Below the pieces are notes generated by a model. It was not told the DNA's origin. It worked only from the letters and a program-made list of their open reading frames with translations, and ran no database searches. Positions 1-8,078 of a stretch of 64,000 bases of DNA are shown here, piece by piece. Source of the DNA: Citromicrobium sp. (GTDB lineage Bacteria; Pseudomonadota; Alphaproteobacteria; Sphingomonadales; Sphingomonadaceae); contig PBYQ01000031.1 of NCBI GenBank assembly GCA_002729695.1, forward strand, positions 62,001 to 126,000, written 5' to 3'. Position numbers and translations under genes: made by a program. Within the stretch, counting starts at the first letter, position 1; each line of letters begins with the position of its first letter.

Positions 1-1368
1 GACGCAGAAGGCATCGGTGAGAGCCTCGAACGGGCCGGTGCCGTGGCCGATCGTGGTCAGCCGCCCGCGCGTCGCGTGGTCGAGCGTGACCTTGGCGGTG
101 GGCCGGTCGTTGGCCTTGGTCCCGGTGCGCATCTCGACCCGGACCAGTTCCCATGCGTGCCCGCGCCCATCGTCGGCGAGCAGATCGCACAGGTCGTTGT
201 CGGTCACTTCGCGCTTGGTATCAGCCAGCCGCTTGAAGTCGGCATAGAGCTTTTCGAACCGGTTGCCGCCCAGATCGCCATGCCCCAGCGCCTCCAGCCG
301 TGCGCGCAGCGCGTGCTTGCCCGAGTGCTTGCCCAGCACCAGCGCGTTCGAAGGCAGGCCGATGTCTTCGGGGCTCATGATCTCGTAGGTGCGCCGGTCG
401 GCCAGCACGCCGTGCTGGTGGATGCCCGCCTCGTGCGCAAAGGCATTGCGCCCGACGATCGCCTTGTTGCGCGGCGGGGCGTTGCCGGTGACTTCGCCCA
501 GCATCCGGCTGACCGCGAAAATCTCCCGCGTTTCGACGCCGCTGGCCGCCTTGTAGTGATCGGGCCGGGTCTTCAGCGCCATCACGACCTCTTCCAGCGC
601 GCAGTTGCCCGCACGCTCGCCGATGCCGTTGATGGTGCATTCGACCTGCCGGGCGCCGCCACGCACCGCGGCGAGGCTGTTGGCGACCGCCATGCCCAGA
701 TCGTTGTGGTTGTGGGTCGAGAAGACGACATGCTCCGGCCGTTCGACATTCGCGGTCAGGTCCGCGAACAGCGCGTAGATTTCTTCCGGAGAGGTATAGC
801 CTACCGTATCGGGCACGTTGAGCACATCGGCCCCCGCCGCCGCTGCGCATTCCAGCACTTCCTTGAGAAAGGCGGGCTCGGTGCGCAGCGCGTCTTCGGC
901 GGAGAACTCGATTTCGGTGAAGCGGCCCTTGGCCATGCGCAGCGCACGCTCGATCGTGGCGAGCGCTTCGGGCTTTTCCATCTTGTGCTTGGCCGCCAGA
1001 TGCAGGTCGCTGGTGCCGAAGAAGAGGTGCAGACGGCTGCGGCGCGCAGGCCCCAGCGCCCGCTCGGCAGCGTCGATATCGCCTTCGGTGCACCGCGCCA
1101 GCGAGCACAATAGCGGCGCATCGGGCAGGTAGCCGATCTCGCTCGCGATCGCGTGGATCGCCTCGGCATCGCCGGGGGATGCGGCGGCAAAGCCGACCTC
1201 CATGACGTCCACCTTAAGCTTCGCCAGCGCGTGCGCCAGCTTCAGCTTCTGCGCGGTGTTCATCGAGAAGCCGGGGGCCTGCTCGCCATCGCGTAGGCTC
1301 GTGTCGAAAATCGCGACCCGGTTCGGGGTGTCCCCCGCTACCTCGGATACCTCAGGCTCGTGCGGCAT
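1..1368 (-). CDS. leuA: 2-isopropylmalate synthase, C-terminus cut by window edge
   Basis: Condenses acetyl-CoA with 2-oxoisovalerate, the first committed step of leucine synthesis, in the cytoplasm. Reading from an ATG at 1368, the protein opens with a [12 protein letters not shown] motif around residues 22-33, typical of the HMGL-like TIM barrel. HNHNDLG, which supplies metal-binding histidines, follows further on. About 456 residues are visible and the frame is still open at base 1. Usual family length is 510-560, so part of the C-terminal leucine-binding domain is missing only because the window ends. The start overlaps the end of ilvM by 17 bases, which suggests translational coupling as last gene of the ilv operon. 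Assignment is secure; the regulatory domain cannot be judged. Confidence 0.95.
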   Translation of the reverse strand, partial: MPHEPEVSEVAGDTPNRVAIFDTSLRDGEQAPGFSMNTAQKLKLAHALAKLKVDVMEVGFAAASPGDAEAIHAIASEIGYLPDAPLLCSLARCTEGDIDAAERALGPARRSRLHLFFGTSDLHLAAKHKMEKPEALATIERALRMAKGRFTEIEFSAEDALRTEPAFLKEVLECAAAAGADVLNVPDTVGYTSPEEIYALFADLTANVERPEHVVFSTHNHNDLGMAVANSLAAVRGGARQVECTINGIGERAGNCALEEVVMALKTRPDHYKAASGVETREIFAVSRMLGEVTGNAPPRNKAIVGRNAFAHEAGIHQHGVLADRRTYEIMSPEDIGLPSNALVLGKHSGKHALRARLEALGHGDLGGNRFEKLYADFKRLADTKREVTDNDLCDLLADDGRGHAWELVRVEMRTGTKANDRPTAKVTLDHATRGRLTTIGHGTGPFEALTDAFCV

Positions 1369-1630
1369 GGATCACCTCCGCGACCGGGGTGGCATTGCTC
1401 AGGTGGATTGTGGCCTGCACGTCCTGCAACCGCTCCAGCTGGCGCAGCAGTCTTTCGACCTTGCGAGTGGGGTCCAGCGGAGCGAGCGCCAGCGTCATCC
1501 CCCCGGCATCGCCGTCGCTGCCCATCTGCATCGAGCGAACGGCAAAACCGCGCGCCTCGACCACGCCGAGGGTCCGGCGAAGCGCGCCTTCCGCGCAGCG
1601 AAATTCGATGCGGATATGTTCAAGTGTCAT
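1352..1630 (-). CDS. ilvM: acetolactate synthase small (regulatory) subunit, IlvM type
   Basis: A 92-residue single ACT-domain protein, the size of the IlvM class rather than the 160-170 residues of IlvN/IlvH. It should bind the IlvG catalytic subunit and set its activity or feedback behaviour. The fold is visible as an ACT-like beta-alpha-beta pattern: an IRIEF strand, a helix with the arginine-rich segment RRTLGVVEARG, and the strand MTLALAPLD. It overlaps ilvG by 11 bases upstream and leuA by 17 bases downstream. Most alphaproteobacteria pair a long IlvN with IlvB, so this short subunit is unusual for the group. Function rests on family size and operon position. Confidence 0.85.
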   Translation of the reverse strand: MTLEHIRIEFRCAEGALRRTLGVVEARGFAVRSMQMGSDGDAGGMTLALAPLDPTRKVERLLRQLERLQDVQATIHLSNATPVAEVIHAARA

Positions 1631-3329
1631 TGCGCTTCTCCATCATTTCGGCATTCGATGCGCCCGGCGGCACCAGCGGCCAGACGTTCTCTTCGGGGTC
1701 GATGCGGACATGCGCGAGGATCGGACCGCGCGCATTGATCAGGCGATCGATAGCCCCATCAACTTCCTCGCGGCGCTCGATCCCGAAGGCTTCGATGCCG
1801 AAGGCATTGGCGACTTCGACGAAATCCGGATTGTCGGACAGGTCGACTTCGGAGTAGTTTCCTTCGAAGAACAGCTCCTGCCACTGGCGCACCAGCCCCA
1901 GCATCGCATTGTCGAGCAGCAGGATCTTCACCGGGATCTGGTACCGGCGCAGCGTCGCCAGTTCCTGGATGTTCATCTGGAACCCGCCATCGCCGCAGAT
2001 CGCGAAGACCTCCTTGTCAGGCTCGGCCAGCTTGGCCCCGATCGCGGCCGGCAGGCCAAAGCCCATCGCGCCCAGACCGCCGCTGGTCAGGTGCGCCTGC
2101 GGGCGCGAGAAGCGGCAATGCTGCGCGACCCACATCTGATGCTGGCCGACGTCGCAGGCGACGACGAAGTCCTCGCCCACCCGCTCGGACAAGGTCTTGA
2201 GCATCGCGGGTGCATAAATGCCGTTGCCCGGCGCATCGTAGCGCTGCGGATGGCGCGCGCGAATCTCTGCGGTCTCGGTGGTCCACGCGTCGATCTCACC
2301 AGCGGCGAAGTCGATCGCGCCGAGGCTCGATTTGATATTCCCGCACACCGCGGCGTGGGCGAAGCGCAGCTTGCCCAGTTCGGCGGCGTCGACGTCGATG
2401 TGAACCACCGAGGCATGCGGGGCGAATTCCGCCAGCTTGCCCGTCGCCCGGTCATCGAAGCGCGCGCCCAGCACGATCAGCAGGTCGCATTCCTGCACCG
2501 CCATGTTCGCCGGGCGATGGCCGTGCATCCCGATCATTCCCAGAATCGCCGGATGCTCGGGCGGCAGCACGCCCAGCCCTTGCAGCGTGGCGACCGCAGG
2601 AATGCCGCTCTCATCGACGATCCGGCGGACCATCTCGCTGGCATTGGCGCGCGCGATCCCGCCGCCCAGATAGAACAACGGCCGGTTGGCGGCCGCGATC
2701 AGGCGCTCTGCATCGGCAATCGCTTCGTGCGAAGGCGCGGGCAACAGGTCGCTCGAGATACGCCGCATCGGCGCCGGCTCGCAGGTCGCCTGCTGGACGT
2801 CCTTGGGCAGGTCGACCAGCACCGGGCCGGGGCGACCGCCCTCGGCAATCGCGAAGGCTTCCGCCAGTGCCGAGGGAATATCCTCGGGCCGGCGGACGAT
2901 GATCGAGTGCTTCACGATTGGCATGGTCATGCCGAAGATATCGGTTTCCTGAAACGCGTCGGTGCCCATCAGCGGCTGCGCCACCTGCCCGGTGATCGCC
3001 ACCATCGGGACCGAGTCCAGATAGGCATTGGCGATCCCCGTAATCAGGTTGGTCGCGCCCGGGCCGGAGGTCGCCAGGCACACGCCCGCACGCCCCGTGA
3101 TCCGGCCATAGGCGTCCGCCGCGAAGGCCGCAGCCTGCTCGTGACGCACCAGAATGTGCCGCGTGCTGCCCTGTGGCAGCGCGTCATACACCGGCATGAT
3201 CGCGCCGCCGGGATAGCCGAACACGCATTCGACGCCCAGCGCCGCCAGCGTGTCGACTACCAGCTGCGCACCCGTGCGGGTGGCAGGCTGGCTCTCTGGG
3301 CTGGATAAGGGCTGGGTCATGGCGTTCAT
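1620..3329 (-). CDS. ilvG: acetolactate synthase large (catalytic) subunit
   Basis: Thiamine-diphosphate enzyme that joins two pyruvates, or pyruvate and 2-oxobutyrate, in valine/leucine and isoleucine synthesis. The 569-residue product has the usual three domains. The N-terminal part carries GYPGGAIMP and RHEQAAAFAADAYGR, whose glutamate activates the cofactor, followed by SGPGATN. The C-terminal part carries GDGGFQMNIQEL, the GDG-type ThDP/Mg site. An ATG at 3329 is chosen; a GTG at 3338 and an ATG at 3320 are alternatives. It lies 20 bases after ilvC and overlaps ilvM. The short IlvM partner and the order ilvC-ilvG-ilvM-leuA recall the Xanthomonas arrangement, as far as I remember it. Confidence 0.93.
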   Translation of the reverse strand: MNAMTQPLSSPESQPATRTGAQLVVDTLAALGVECVFGYPGGAIMPVYDALPQGSTRHILVRHEQAAAFAADAYGRITGRAGVCLATSGPGATNLITGIANAYLDSVPMVAITGQVAQPLMGTDAFQETDIFGMTMPIVKHSIIVRRPEDIPSALAEAFAIAEGGRPGPVLVDLPKDVQQATCEPAPMRRISSDLLPAPSHEAIADAERLIAAANRPLFYLGGGIARANASEMVRRIVDESGIPAVATLQGLGVLPPEHPAILGMIGMHGHRPANMAVQECDLLIVLGARFDDRATGKLAEFAPHASVVHIDVDAAELGKLRFAHAAVCGNIKSSLGAIDFAAGEIDAWTTETAEIRARHPQRYDAPGNGIYAPAMLKTLSERVGEDFVVACDVGQHQMWVAQHCRFSRPQAHLTSGGLGAMGFGLPAAIGAKLAEPDKEVFAICGDGGFQMNIQELATLRRYQIPVKILLLDNAMLGLVRQWQELFFEGNYSEVDLSDNPDFVEVANAFGIEAFGIERREEVDGAIDRLINARGPILAHVRIDPEENVWPLVPPGASNAEMMEKRNDT

Positions 3330-3358
3330 GGCTTTCACTCAGGCAAAGGCACGCGCGA

Positions 3359-4390
3359 TTACGCGGCCTTTTGCTCCTTCTTCTTCTCGTCGGTCTGCAA
3401 CCAGGCCATCAGGCCGCGCAGTTCCTTGCCGGTGGCCTCGATCGGGTGCGACAGATCGGCTGCCTGCATTGCGTCGTACTTCTTCTTCCCGGCCTCGTTT
3501 TCGGCGATCCAGTTGCGCGCAAAGGTGCCGTCCTGAATGTCGGTCAGCACGTCCTTCATCCGCGCGCGCGTCTCGTCGTTGATGACGCGCGGACCCGAAA
3601 CGAGATCGCCGTAGATCGCGGTTTCGGAAACGAATTCGTGCATCTTCTCGAACCCGCCTTCGTACAGCAGGTCGACGATCAGCTTGAGCTCGTGGAGACA
3701 CTCGTAATACGCGATCTCGGGCTGGTAGCCCGCGTTCACCAGCGTCTCGAACCCGGCGGCGACCAGCTCGGTCGCGCCGCCGCACAGCACCGCCTGTTCG
3801 CCGAACAGATCGGTCTCGGTTTCCTCGCGGAAGCTCGTTTCGATCGCGCCCGCGGTGGTCCCGCCGATCAGGCTGGCATAGGCCAGCGCGCGGTCGCGCG
3901 CTTCGCCGGTCGCGTCCTGACGGACCGCGAACAGGCAGGGCACGCCAGCGCCGCGTTCGTATTCGCGACGGACCAGATCGCCCGGCCCCTTGGGCGCAAC
4001 CAGGATCACGTCGATCCCGGCGGCTGGCTGGATGCGTTCGTAGAGCACGGTGAAGCCGTGCGCGACGAGGATCGCATCGCCCTGCTCCAGATTGGGGGCG
4101 ATTTCGGAGGCGAAGATCGCCTCGTGGCTCATGTCGGGGGTCAGCAGCGCGACCAGCGATGCGGCCTTTGCCGCTTCGGCGACCGGCATCACGGTCAGGC
4201 CATCGGCGCGTGCCTTGGCCGCCGTCGGCGAACCGTCGCGCAGGCCGACGATGACCTCGCAGCCGCTGTCCTTCAGGTTCATCGCGTGGGCGCGGCCCTG
4301 GCTGCCGTAGCCGATGATGGCGACGGGCTTGCCGCGCACCAGTTCGGGCTTCGCATCTTCGTCGGTGTAGACCTTGATCGTCTTGGGCAT
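3359..4390 (-). CDS. ilvC: ketol-acid reductoisomerase (class I)
   Basis: Isomerises and reduces 2-acetolactate or 2-aceto-2-hydroxybutyrate with NADPH. The 343-residue length fits the short class I form. The N-terminal Rossmann domain shows [13 protein letters not shown]. The C-terminal knotted helical domain has the metal ligands in [16 protein letters not shown] and in [13 protein letters not shown]. Several usually conserved segments differ from the common alphaproteobacterial enzyme: AHGFTV where AHGFN or AHGLN is usual, PKGPGDLVR where PKGPGHxVR is usual, and [11 protein letters not shown] where ISNTAEYGD is usual. From memory these variants resemble Xanthomonas IlvC. Active-site acids are retained, so it should be functional. 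Gaps are 12 bases to ilvD and 20 to ilvG. Confidence 0.94.
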   Translation of the reverse strand: MPKTIKVYTDEDAKPELVRGKPVAIIGYGSQGRAHAMNLKDSGCEVIVGLRDGSPTAAKARADGLTVMPVAEAAKAASLVALLTPDMSHEAIFASEIAPNLEQGDAILVAHGFTVLYERIQPAAGIDVILVAPKGPGDLVRREYERGAGVPCLFAVRQDATGEARDRALAYASLIGGTTAGAIETSFREETETDLFGEQAVLCGGATELVAAGFETLVNAGYQPEIAYYECLHELKLIVDLLYEGGFEKMHEFVSETAIYGDLVSGPRVINDETRARMKDVLTDIQDGTFARNWIAENEAGKKKYDAMQAADLSHPIEATGKELRGLMAWLQTDEKKKEQKAA

Positions 4391-4402
4391 GGTATCAGTC
4401 CT

Positions 4403-6079
4403 TCACTCGGTAACTGGTGGAATGGTGGTTGCGCCGTAGGCGGCGGACGAAACGAGGCGAGCGTACTTGTCGAACACGCCCCCCATGGAGTTTGGCGGTT
4501 GGGGGGTGTGCGCCGCGCGGCGGGCATCCCAGTCGATATCGGCGTCGATCCGGCGGGAATCCGCGTCGATCCGGATGATGTCGCCGGTTTCGACCAGCGC
4601 GATCGGGCCGCCCTTGGCCGCTTCAGGGGAGCAGTGCCCGATCACGAAACCGTGGCTCGCGCCGGAGAAGCGACCGTCCGTAATCAGCGCGACCTTGCCC
4701 GCGAGGCCCTGCCCGGCGAGCGCGGCGGTCACCGCCAGCATCTCGCGCATGCCGGGCCCGCCCGAGGGGCCTTCGTAGCGGATGATGACGACATCGCCCG
4801 CCTCGATCTGGTTGGCGTTGACCGCCGCGAAGCAGGCTTCCTCGCCCTCGAACACCTTGGCCGGGCCTTCGAACGAGGCCGCGCCATATCCGGCGGTCTT
4901 CAACACCGCGCCTTCGGGCGCGATGTCGCCGTAGAGGATGCTGAGGCCACCGGTCGCCTTGACCGGATCGGCAGGCGATTTGACCACCTGCTGCCCGGGC
5001 GTTTCTTCGGCCCGCGCCAGTTCCGCAAACAGGCTGTCGCCCGTCACCGTGGGGGTGTCTTCCAGCATGCCCGCATCGGCCAGCCGCTTGCCGAACAGCG
5101 GCACGCCGCCCGCCGCGTAGAGATCGCGCGCCAGGAAGCGCCCGCCGGGCTTCAGGTCGGTGATGACCGGCACGCTGCGCGACAATTCGTCGAACGTCTC
5201 GATCGGGAAGGCAAAGCCCGCCTCTGCCGCGATCGCGGGCAGGTGGAGCACGGCATTGGTCGAACCGCCGCTGGCAACGACTGCTGTTGCCGCGTTGCGG
5301 ATCGACGCGGGGGTCAGGAAGGTTCGCGCCGAGGTGCCTTCCTTGGCCAACTTGGCTGCCAGTCGACCGCAACGCGCCGCCTCGACCCGTTTGGCAGAGT
5401 CGGTCGCGGGCGGATCGCCCGAACCCATCGGGCTGATACCCATCATCGCCAGCGCCATAGCCATGGTGTTGGCGGTGAACTGCCCGCCGCACGCGCCCGC
5501 ACCGGGGCACGCCGCACGCTCGACCTTGTCCAGCTCGGCATCGCTCATGTCGCCCTTGGCGTGCGCGCCGACCGCTTCGAACACGTCCTGAATCGACAGG
5601 TCGCGACCGTCCAGCTGGCCGGGCATGATCGTGCCGCCGTAGAAAACCAGCCCAGGAATATCGAGCCGGGCCAGCGCCATCGCGGCGGCGGGAATGGTCT
5701 TGTCGCAACCGACCAGAATGATCGCCGCGTCGAGCGAATGCCCCTTCACCGCCAGCTCGATCGAGTCGGCGATGATCTCGCGGCTGATCAGCGAGGCGCG
5801 CATGCCCTCGCCGCCCATGGTGATCCCGTCCGAGACCACGATGGTGTTGAAGTCCACCGGGGTGGCGCCGTTTTCGCGCAGGCCCTGCCGGATCGGCTCG
5901 GCCAGATCGGCCAGGTGCATGTTGCACGGCGTCACGGTCGACCAGGTGTTGACCACCGCAACCATGGGCTGAGCCATCTGTTCGTCGGTGAAGCCCGCAC
6001 CGCGCAGCATGGCGCGGGCGGGCGCCTTGGCCGCACCCTTGGTGATCGCGTCGGAGCGTTTGGAAGTCATCTCAGTCAT
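4403..6079 (-). CDS. ilvD: dihydroxy-acid dehydratase
   Basis: Iron-sulfur dehydratase making 2-oxoisovalerate and 2-oxo-3-methylvalerate. The 558-residue product carries the cluster-cysteine contexts [16 protein letters not shown] and [17 protein letters not shown], and the C-terminal motif [17 protein letters not shown]. The frame stays open upstream to 6313, but the protein family begins at MTEMTSKR. The ATG at 6079 has AGGGAT a few bases before it, and the upstream part of the frame is occupied by the attenuator and leader. It is the first structural gene of the operon, immediately downstream of the terminator hairpin at 6103-6140, so its transcription should depend on read-through. Confidence 0.95.
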   Translation of the reverse strand: MTEMTSKRSDAITKGAAKAPARAMLRGAGFTDEQMAQPMVAVVNTWSTVTPCNMHLADLAEPIRQGLRENGATPVDFNTIVVSDGITMGGEGMRASLISREIIADSIELAVKGHSLDAAIILVGCDKTIPAAAMALARLDIPGLVFYGGTIMPGQLDGRDLSIQDVFEAVGAHAKGDMSDAELDKVERAACPGAGACGGQFTANTMAMALAMMGISPMGSGDPPATDSAKRVEAARCGRLAAKLAKEGTSARTFLTPASIRNAATAVVASGGSTNAVLHLPAIAAEAGFAFPIETFDELSRSVPVITDLKPGGRFLARDLYAAGGVPLFGKRLADAGMLEDTPTVTGDSLFAELARAEETPGQQVVKSPADPVKATGGLSILYGDIAPEGAVLKTAGYGAASFEGPAKVFEGEEACFAAVNANQIEAGDVVIIRYEGPSGGPGMREMLAVTAALAGQGLAGKVALITDGRFSGASHGFVIGHCSPEAAKGGPIALVETGDIIRIDADSRRIDADIDWDARRAAHTPQPPNSMGGVFDKYARLVSSAAYGATTIPPVTE

Positions 6080-6102
6080 CACGTTGATCCCTTGACGGAC
6101 CC

Positions 6103-6140
6103 AATAAAAAACCCCGCTTTCCTGATCGGAGAGCGGGGTT
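6103..6140 (-). terminator. intrinsic terminator acting as ilv operon attenuator
   Basis: On the minus strand AACCCCGCTCTC, a 7-base loop and GAAAGCGGGGTT form a stem of 9 perfect pairs plus 2 more past a mismatch. The stem is followed by six T residues, a textbook intrinsic terminator. It lies after the leader peptide stop and 24 bases before the ilvD ATG, so it would block the whole operon. The 5' arm CCCCGCT can instead pair with AGCGGGG at 6182-6188, inside the leader coding region, giving an antiterminator. That is the arrangement expected for ribosome-controlled attenuation. Structure is seen directly; the mechanism is inferred. Confidence 0.85.
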
Positions 6141-6162
6141 CGAGAGGTCCGTCTGGCTAAGC

Positions 6163-6288
6163 CTAGCCGATGGGCACTCCCCCCCGCTGAATAAGAAGTA
6201 CGAATACAAGAAGGACGAGGAGCAGCACGAGACCCTGCGCAAACAGCGCATTCTCGTCGGCAGTACGCATGGCGGCCTTGGCCTTCAT
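6163..6288 (-). CDS. branched-chain amino-acid leader peptide (attenuation control)
   Basis: A 41-residue ORF beginning with ATG at 6288, preceded by GAGGAAC at a good distance. Residues 20-33 read [14 protein letters not shown]: eight Leu, four Val, one Ile and one Phe in fourteen codons, then QRGGVPIG and stop. Such a run makes translation depend on charged Leu, Val and Ile tRNAs. The stop is followed within about 20 bases by the attenuator. If the ribosome stalls in the run, AGCGGGG at 6182-6188 stays free and can sequester the terminator arm. If it reaches the stop, it covers that segment and the terminator forms. It could also be read as a small membrane peptide, but the position argues for a leader. 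Confidence 0.82.
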   Translation of the reverse strand: MKAKAAMRTADENALFAQGLVLLLVLLVFVLLIQRGGVPIG

Positions 6289-6440
6289 TCGTCGTTCCTC
6301 GCATGCGCAGCACGATTGCTGCGATAGCGAGGGGTTTATATCATCAAAACTTAAGGGCAAGCAAAAATATTGCCGAATTCGGGATTTTTTGGGTCTTTTA
6401 GATCAGCGCCGCATCGCAGGGCGCGATTTATCCCGCGAAG

Positions 6441-7253
6441 TCAGGACTTTGCCGGCTCGAACAGCGTGTTGCGCGCGCCCTCCTTCAACCTGCGTACGGG
6501 ATAGTCGGCGCGTCCGTCCGCGATGATCGTGGCGCATCCTCTGGCCGTGGCGTGGCGCGCGGCAGCTAGCTTGGTCGCCATTCCGCCGGTCCCCACCCCC
6601 TCGCTCGCCGCGCCACCGGCCATCGCGATCACCGCATCGTCGATGCTCGTCACGCTTGCGATATGCGCTGCGTCCGAATCGGAAGGATGGCGGTCGTAGA
6701 GCCCGTCGACATCGGACAGAAGCAACAGCAGGTCTGCTTCGGCCAGTTCTGCCACGTGCGCAGACAGGCGGTCGTTATCGCCCAGCTTCAGCTCTTCGGT
6801 TGCAACGCTGTCGTTCTCGTTCACCACCGGCACCGCCCCAGCATCGAGCAGCACCGACAGCGTGGCGCGCGCATTGGCGGATCGTTCCGCCGACTGGCTG
6901 TCGGCCAGGGTCAGAAGCAATTGGGCGACCGGGATATCGAGCGGGGCGAAGGCCTGCGCCCAGGCGTTCATCAGCAGGCTCTGGCCGACGGCGGCGGCGG
7001 CCTGCCTCTGGTCGAGACGGGGAGAGCGTTCGATCCCCAGCCGCCGCCAGCCAAGCGCCACCGCGCCCGAGCTGACCACCAGCACGATGGCCCCCGACTG
7101 GCGCAGCAACGCGATATCCTGCGCCAGGCTCTCCAGCCACGGCAACCGTGCGGTCCGCGTATCGGGGTCGATCAGCAGCGAAGAGCCGACCTTTACGACG
7201 ATCCGCCGGGCGTTCGCGAGAACCGTCGTGCTCGACGCCGCCTCCCCGCTCAC
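6441..7253 (-). CDS. proB: glutamate 5-kinase, short form without PUA domain
   Basis: Phosphorylates glutamate to gamma-glutamyl phosphate, the first step of proline synthesis. The amino-acid-kinase fold is clear: VVKVGSSLL near the N-terminus, VSSGAVALG, VVNENDSVA for glutamate binding, LLLSDVDGLY and GTGGMATKLAAA for nucleotide binding. At 270 residues it ends soon after the kinase domain (NTLFEP), so the C-terminal PUA domain of the roughly 367-residue E. coli enzyme is absent. The chosen start is a GTG at 7253 that shares GTGA with the stop of the upstream helix-turn-helix gene. The frame is open further upstream, but that stretch is the other gene in a different frame. Confidence 0.88.
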   Translation of the reverse strand: MSGEAASSTTVLANARRIVVKVGSSLLIDPDTRTARLPWLESLAQDIALLRQSGAIVLVVSSGAVALGWRRLGIERSPRLDQRQAAAAVGQSLLMNAWAQAFAPLDIPVAQLLLTLADSQSAERSANARATLSVLLDAGAVPVVNENDSVATEELKLGDNDRLSAHVAELAEADLLLLLSDVDGLYDRHPSDSDAAHIASVTSIDDAVIAMAGGAASEGVGTGGMATKLAAARHATARGCATIIADGRADYPVRRLKEGARNTLFEPAKS

Positions 7254-7555
7254 GAATTTTCCCGGGAAGCATGCACCAGCATCAGCCGGACGAGCTTTGC
7301 GATCGGGCGCGGGACGCCGACGCGCCCTTCCAGCCACAGGCTGACCGTCGAGCGATCGACCCCGATCGACTGGGCGAGCGCACTCTGGGTGCGAAAGTTG
7401 AGGTCGTCCATCGCCTGCCGCAGCTCTTCGGGCTGCATCGAGGCGAGCATCGATTCCGGGGTGAAACGCGGCGGATTTTTCGCAGGTGCGGCAACAATTC
7501 TGCCAACCGTACGCCTGTGTGAATATTTCACATCGCCGCTCACGATCCCTGCCAT
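7250..7555 (-). CDS. small helix-turn-helix protein upstream of proB
   Basis: A 101-residue protein whose C-terminal half resembles an XRE-like helix-turn-helix: TQSALAQSIGVDRSTVSLWLEGRVGVPRPIAKLVRLML. The N-terminal 45 residues are basic and without an obvious fold. An ATG at 7555 is chosen because AGGGGTTTGGGGG precedes it; an internal ATG would give a protein of about 50 residues holding only the DNA-binding part. It overlaps the proB start by GTGA. The gene faces glnB divergently across 173 bases that contain the palindrome TAACCGGTTA at 7583-7592, a possible operator. Target and ligand are unknown. I do not recognise a named family. Confidence 0.6.
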   Translation of the reverse strand: MAGIVSGDVKYSHRRTVGRIVAAPAKNPPRFTPESMLASMQPEELRQAMDDLNFRTQSALAQSIGVDRSTVSLWLEGRVGVPRPIAKLVRLMLVHASRENS

Positions 7556-7728
7556 CCCCAAACCCCTGCAAATTCTGTCGTTTAACCGGTTACCCACCGG
7601 CTGAATCGACGCGATTGACGATCCTGCGGAAATTGTGCGATGCATCATAAATGACAAAAGCGTGACCGTTCAAGCAAGAATTGAACGGGCGCGTTCGCGT
7701 CGCCGTAACATCGCTACCAGGGGGAAGC

Positions 7729-8067
7729 ATGAAACTTATCGTCGCCATCATAAAACCATTCAAGCTCGACGAAGTCGTCGAAGCGCTCACGGGGGTGGGC
7801 GTCACCGGCCTGACCGTGTCCGAAGCCAAGGGTTTCGGGCGCCAGAAGGGCCACACCGAGGTTTACCGCGGTGCGGAATACGACACGAGTTTCGTGCCCA
7901 AGGTGCGTATCGAAACGGTCGTGGCGGACGATGTCGCAGCCAAGGCGATCGAGGCGATTTCCGCCGCCGCCAAGACCGACGCGATCGGCGACGGCAAGAT
8001 TTTCACCATCGACGTTTCTTCGGCGCTGCGGATCCGCACCGGCGAAACCGACGACACCGCACTCTGA
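7729..8067 (+). CDS. glnK: nitrogen regulatory protein PII (GlnB/GlnK)
   Basis: A 112-residue PII signalling trimer subunit that senses 2-oxoglutarate and ATP/ADP and is probably uridylylated. MKLIVAIIKPFKLDEVVEAL opens the protein. The T-loop contains GAEYDTSF, with the uridylylation tyrosine at position 51, and the B-loop region shows AKTDAIGDGKIF. The ATG at 7729 follows GGGGGAAGC; in-frame codons upstream give no sensible N-terminus. It sits 11 bases before amtB, the typical glnK-amtB pairing in which the T-loop plugs the ammonium channel. I see no convincing sigma-54 promoter in the 170 bases upstream, so regulation is not assigned. Confidence 0.93.
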   Translation: MKLIVAIIKPFKLDEVVEALTGVGVTGLTVSEAKGFGRQKGHTEVYRGAEYDTSFVPKVRIETVVADDVAAKAIEAISAAAKTDAIGDGKIFTIDVSSALRIRTGETDDTAL

Positions 8068-8078
8068 GGGGGCAGGAC

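Noticed and set aside
3371..6160. 929-codon open frame on the plus strand
   Set aside because: It is antisense to ilvC and ilvD, with composition of a high-GC shadow frame (His/Arg/Gly/Val-rich) and no motif. The minus-strand genes have full families.
7556..7728. Possible sigma-54/NtrC promoter before glnK-amtB
   Set aside because: I looked for GG-N10-GC and the NtrC dyad in this gap and found no acceptable match.
7590..7856. 88-codon minus-strand frame overlapping the PII gene start
   Set aside because: Antisense to the PII coding region and divergent promoter; no motif and no plausible start.
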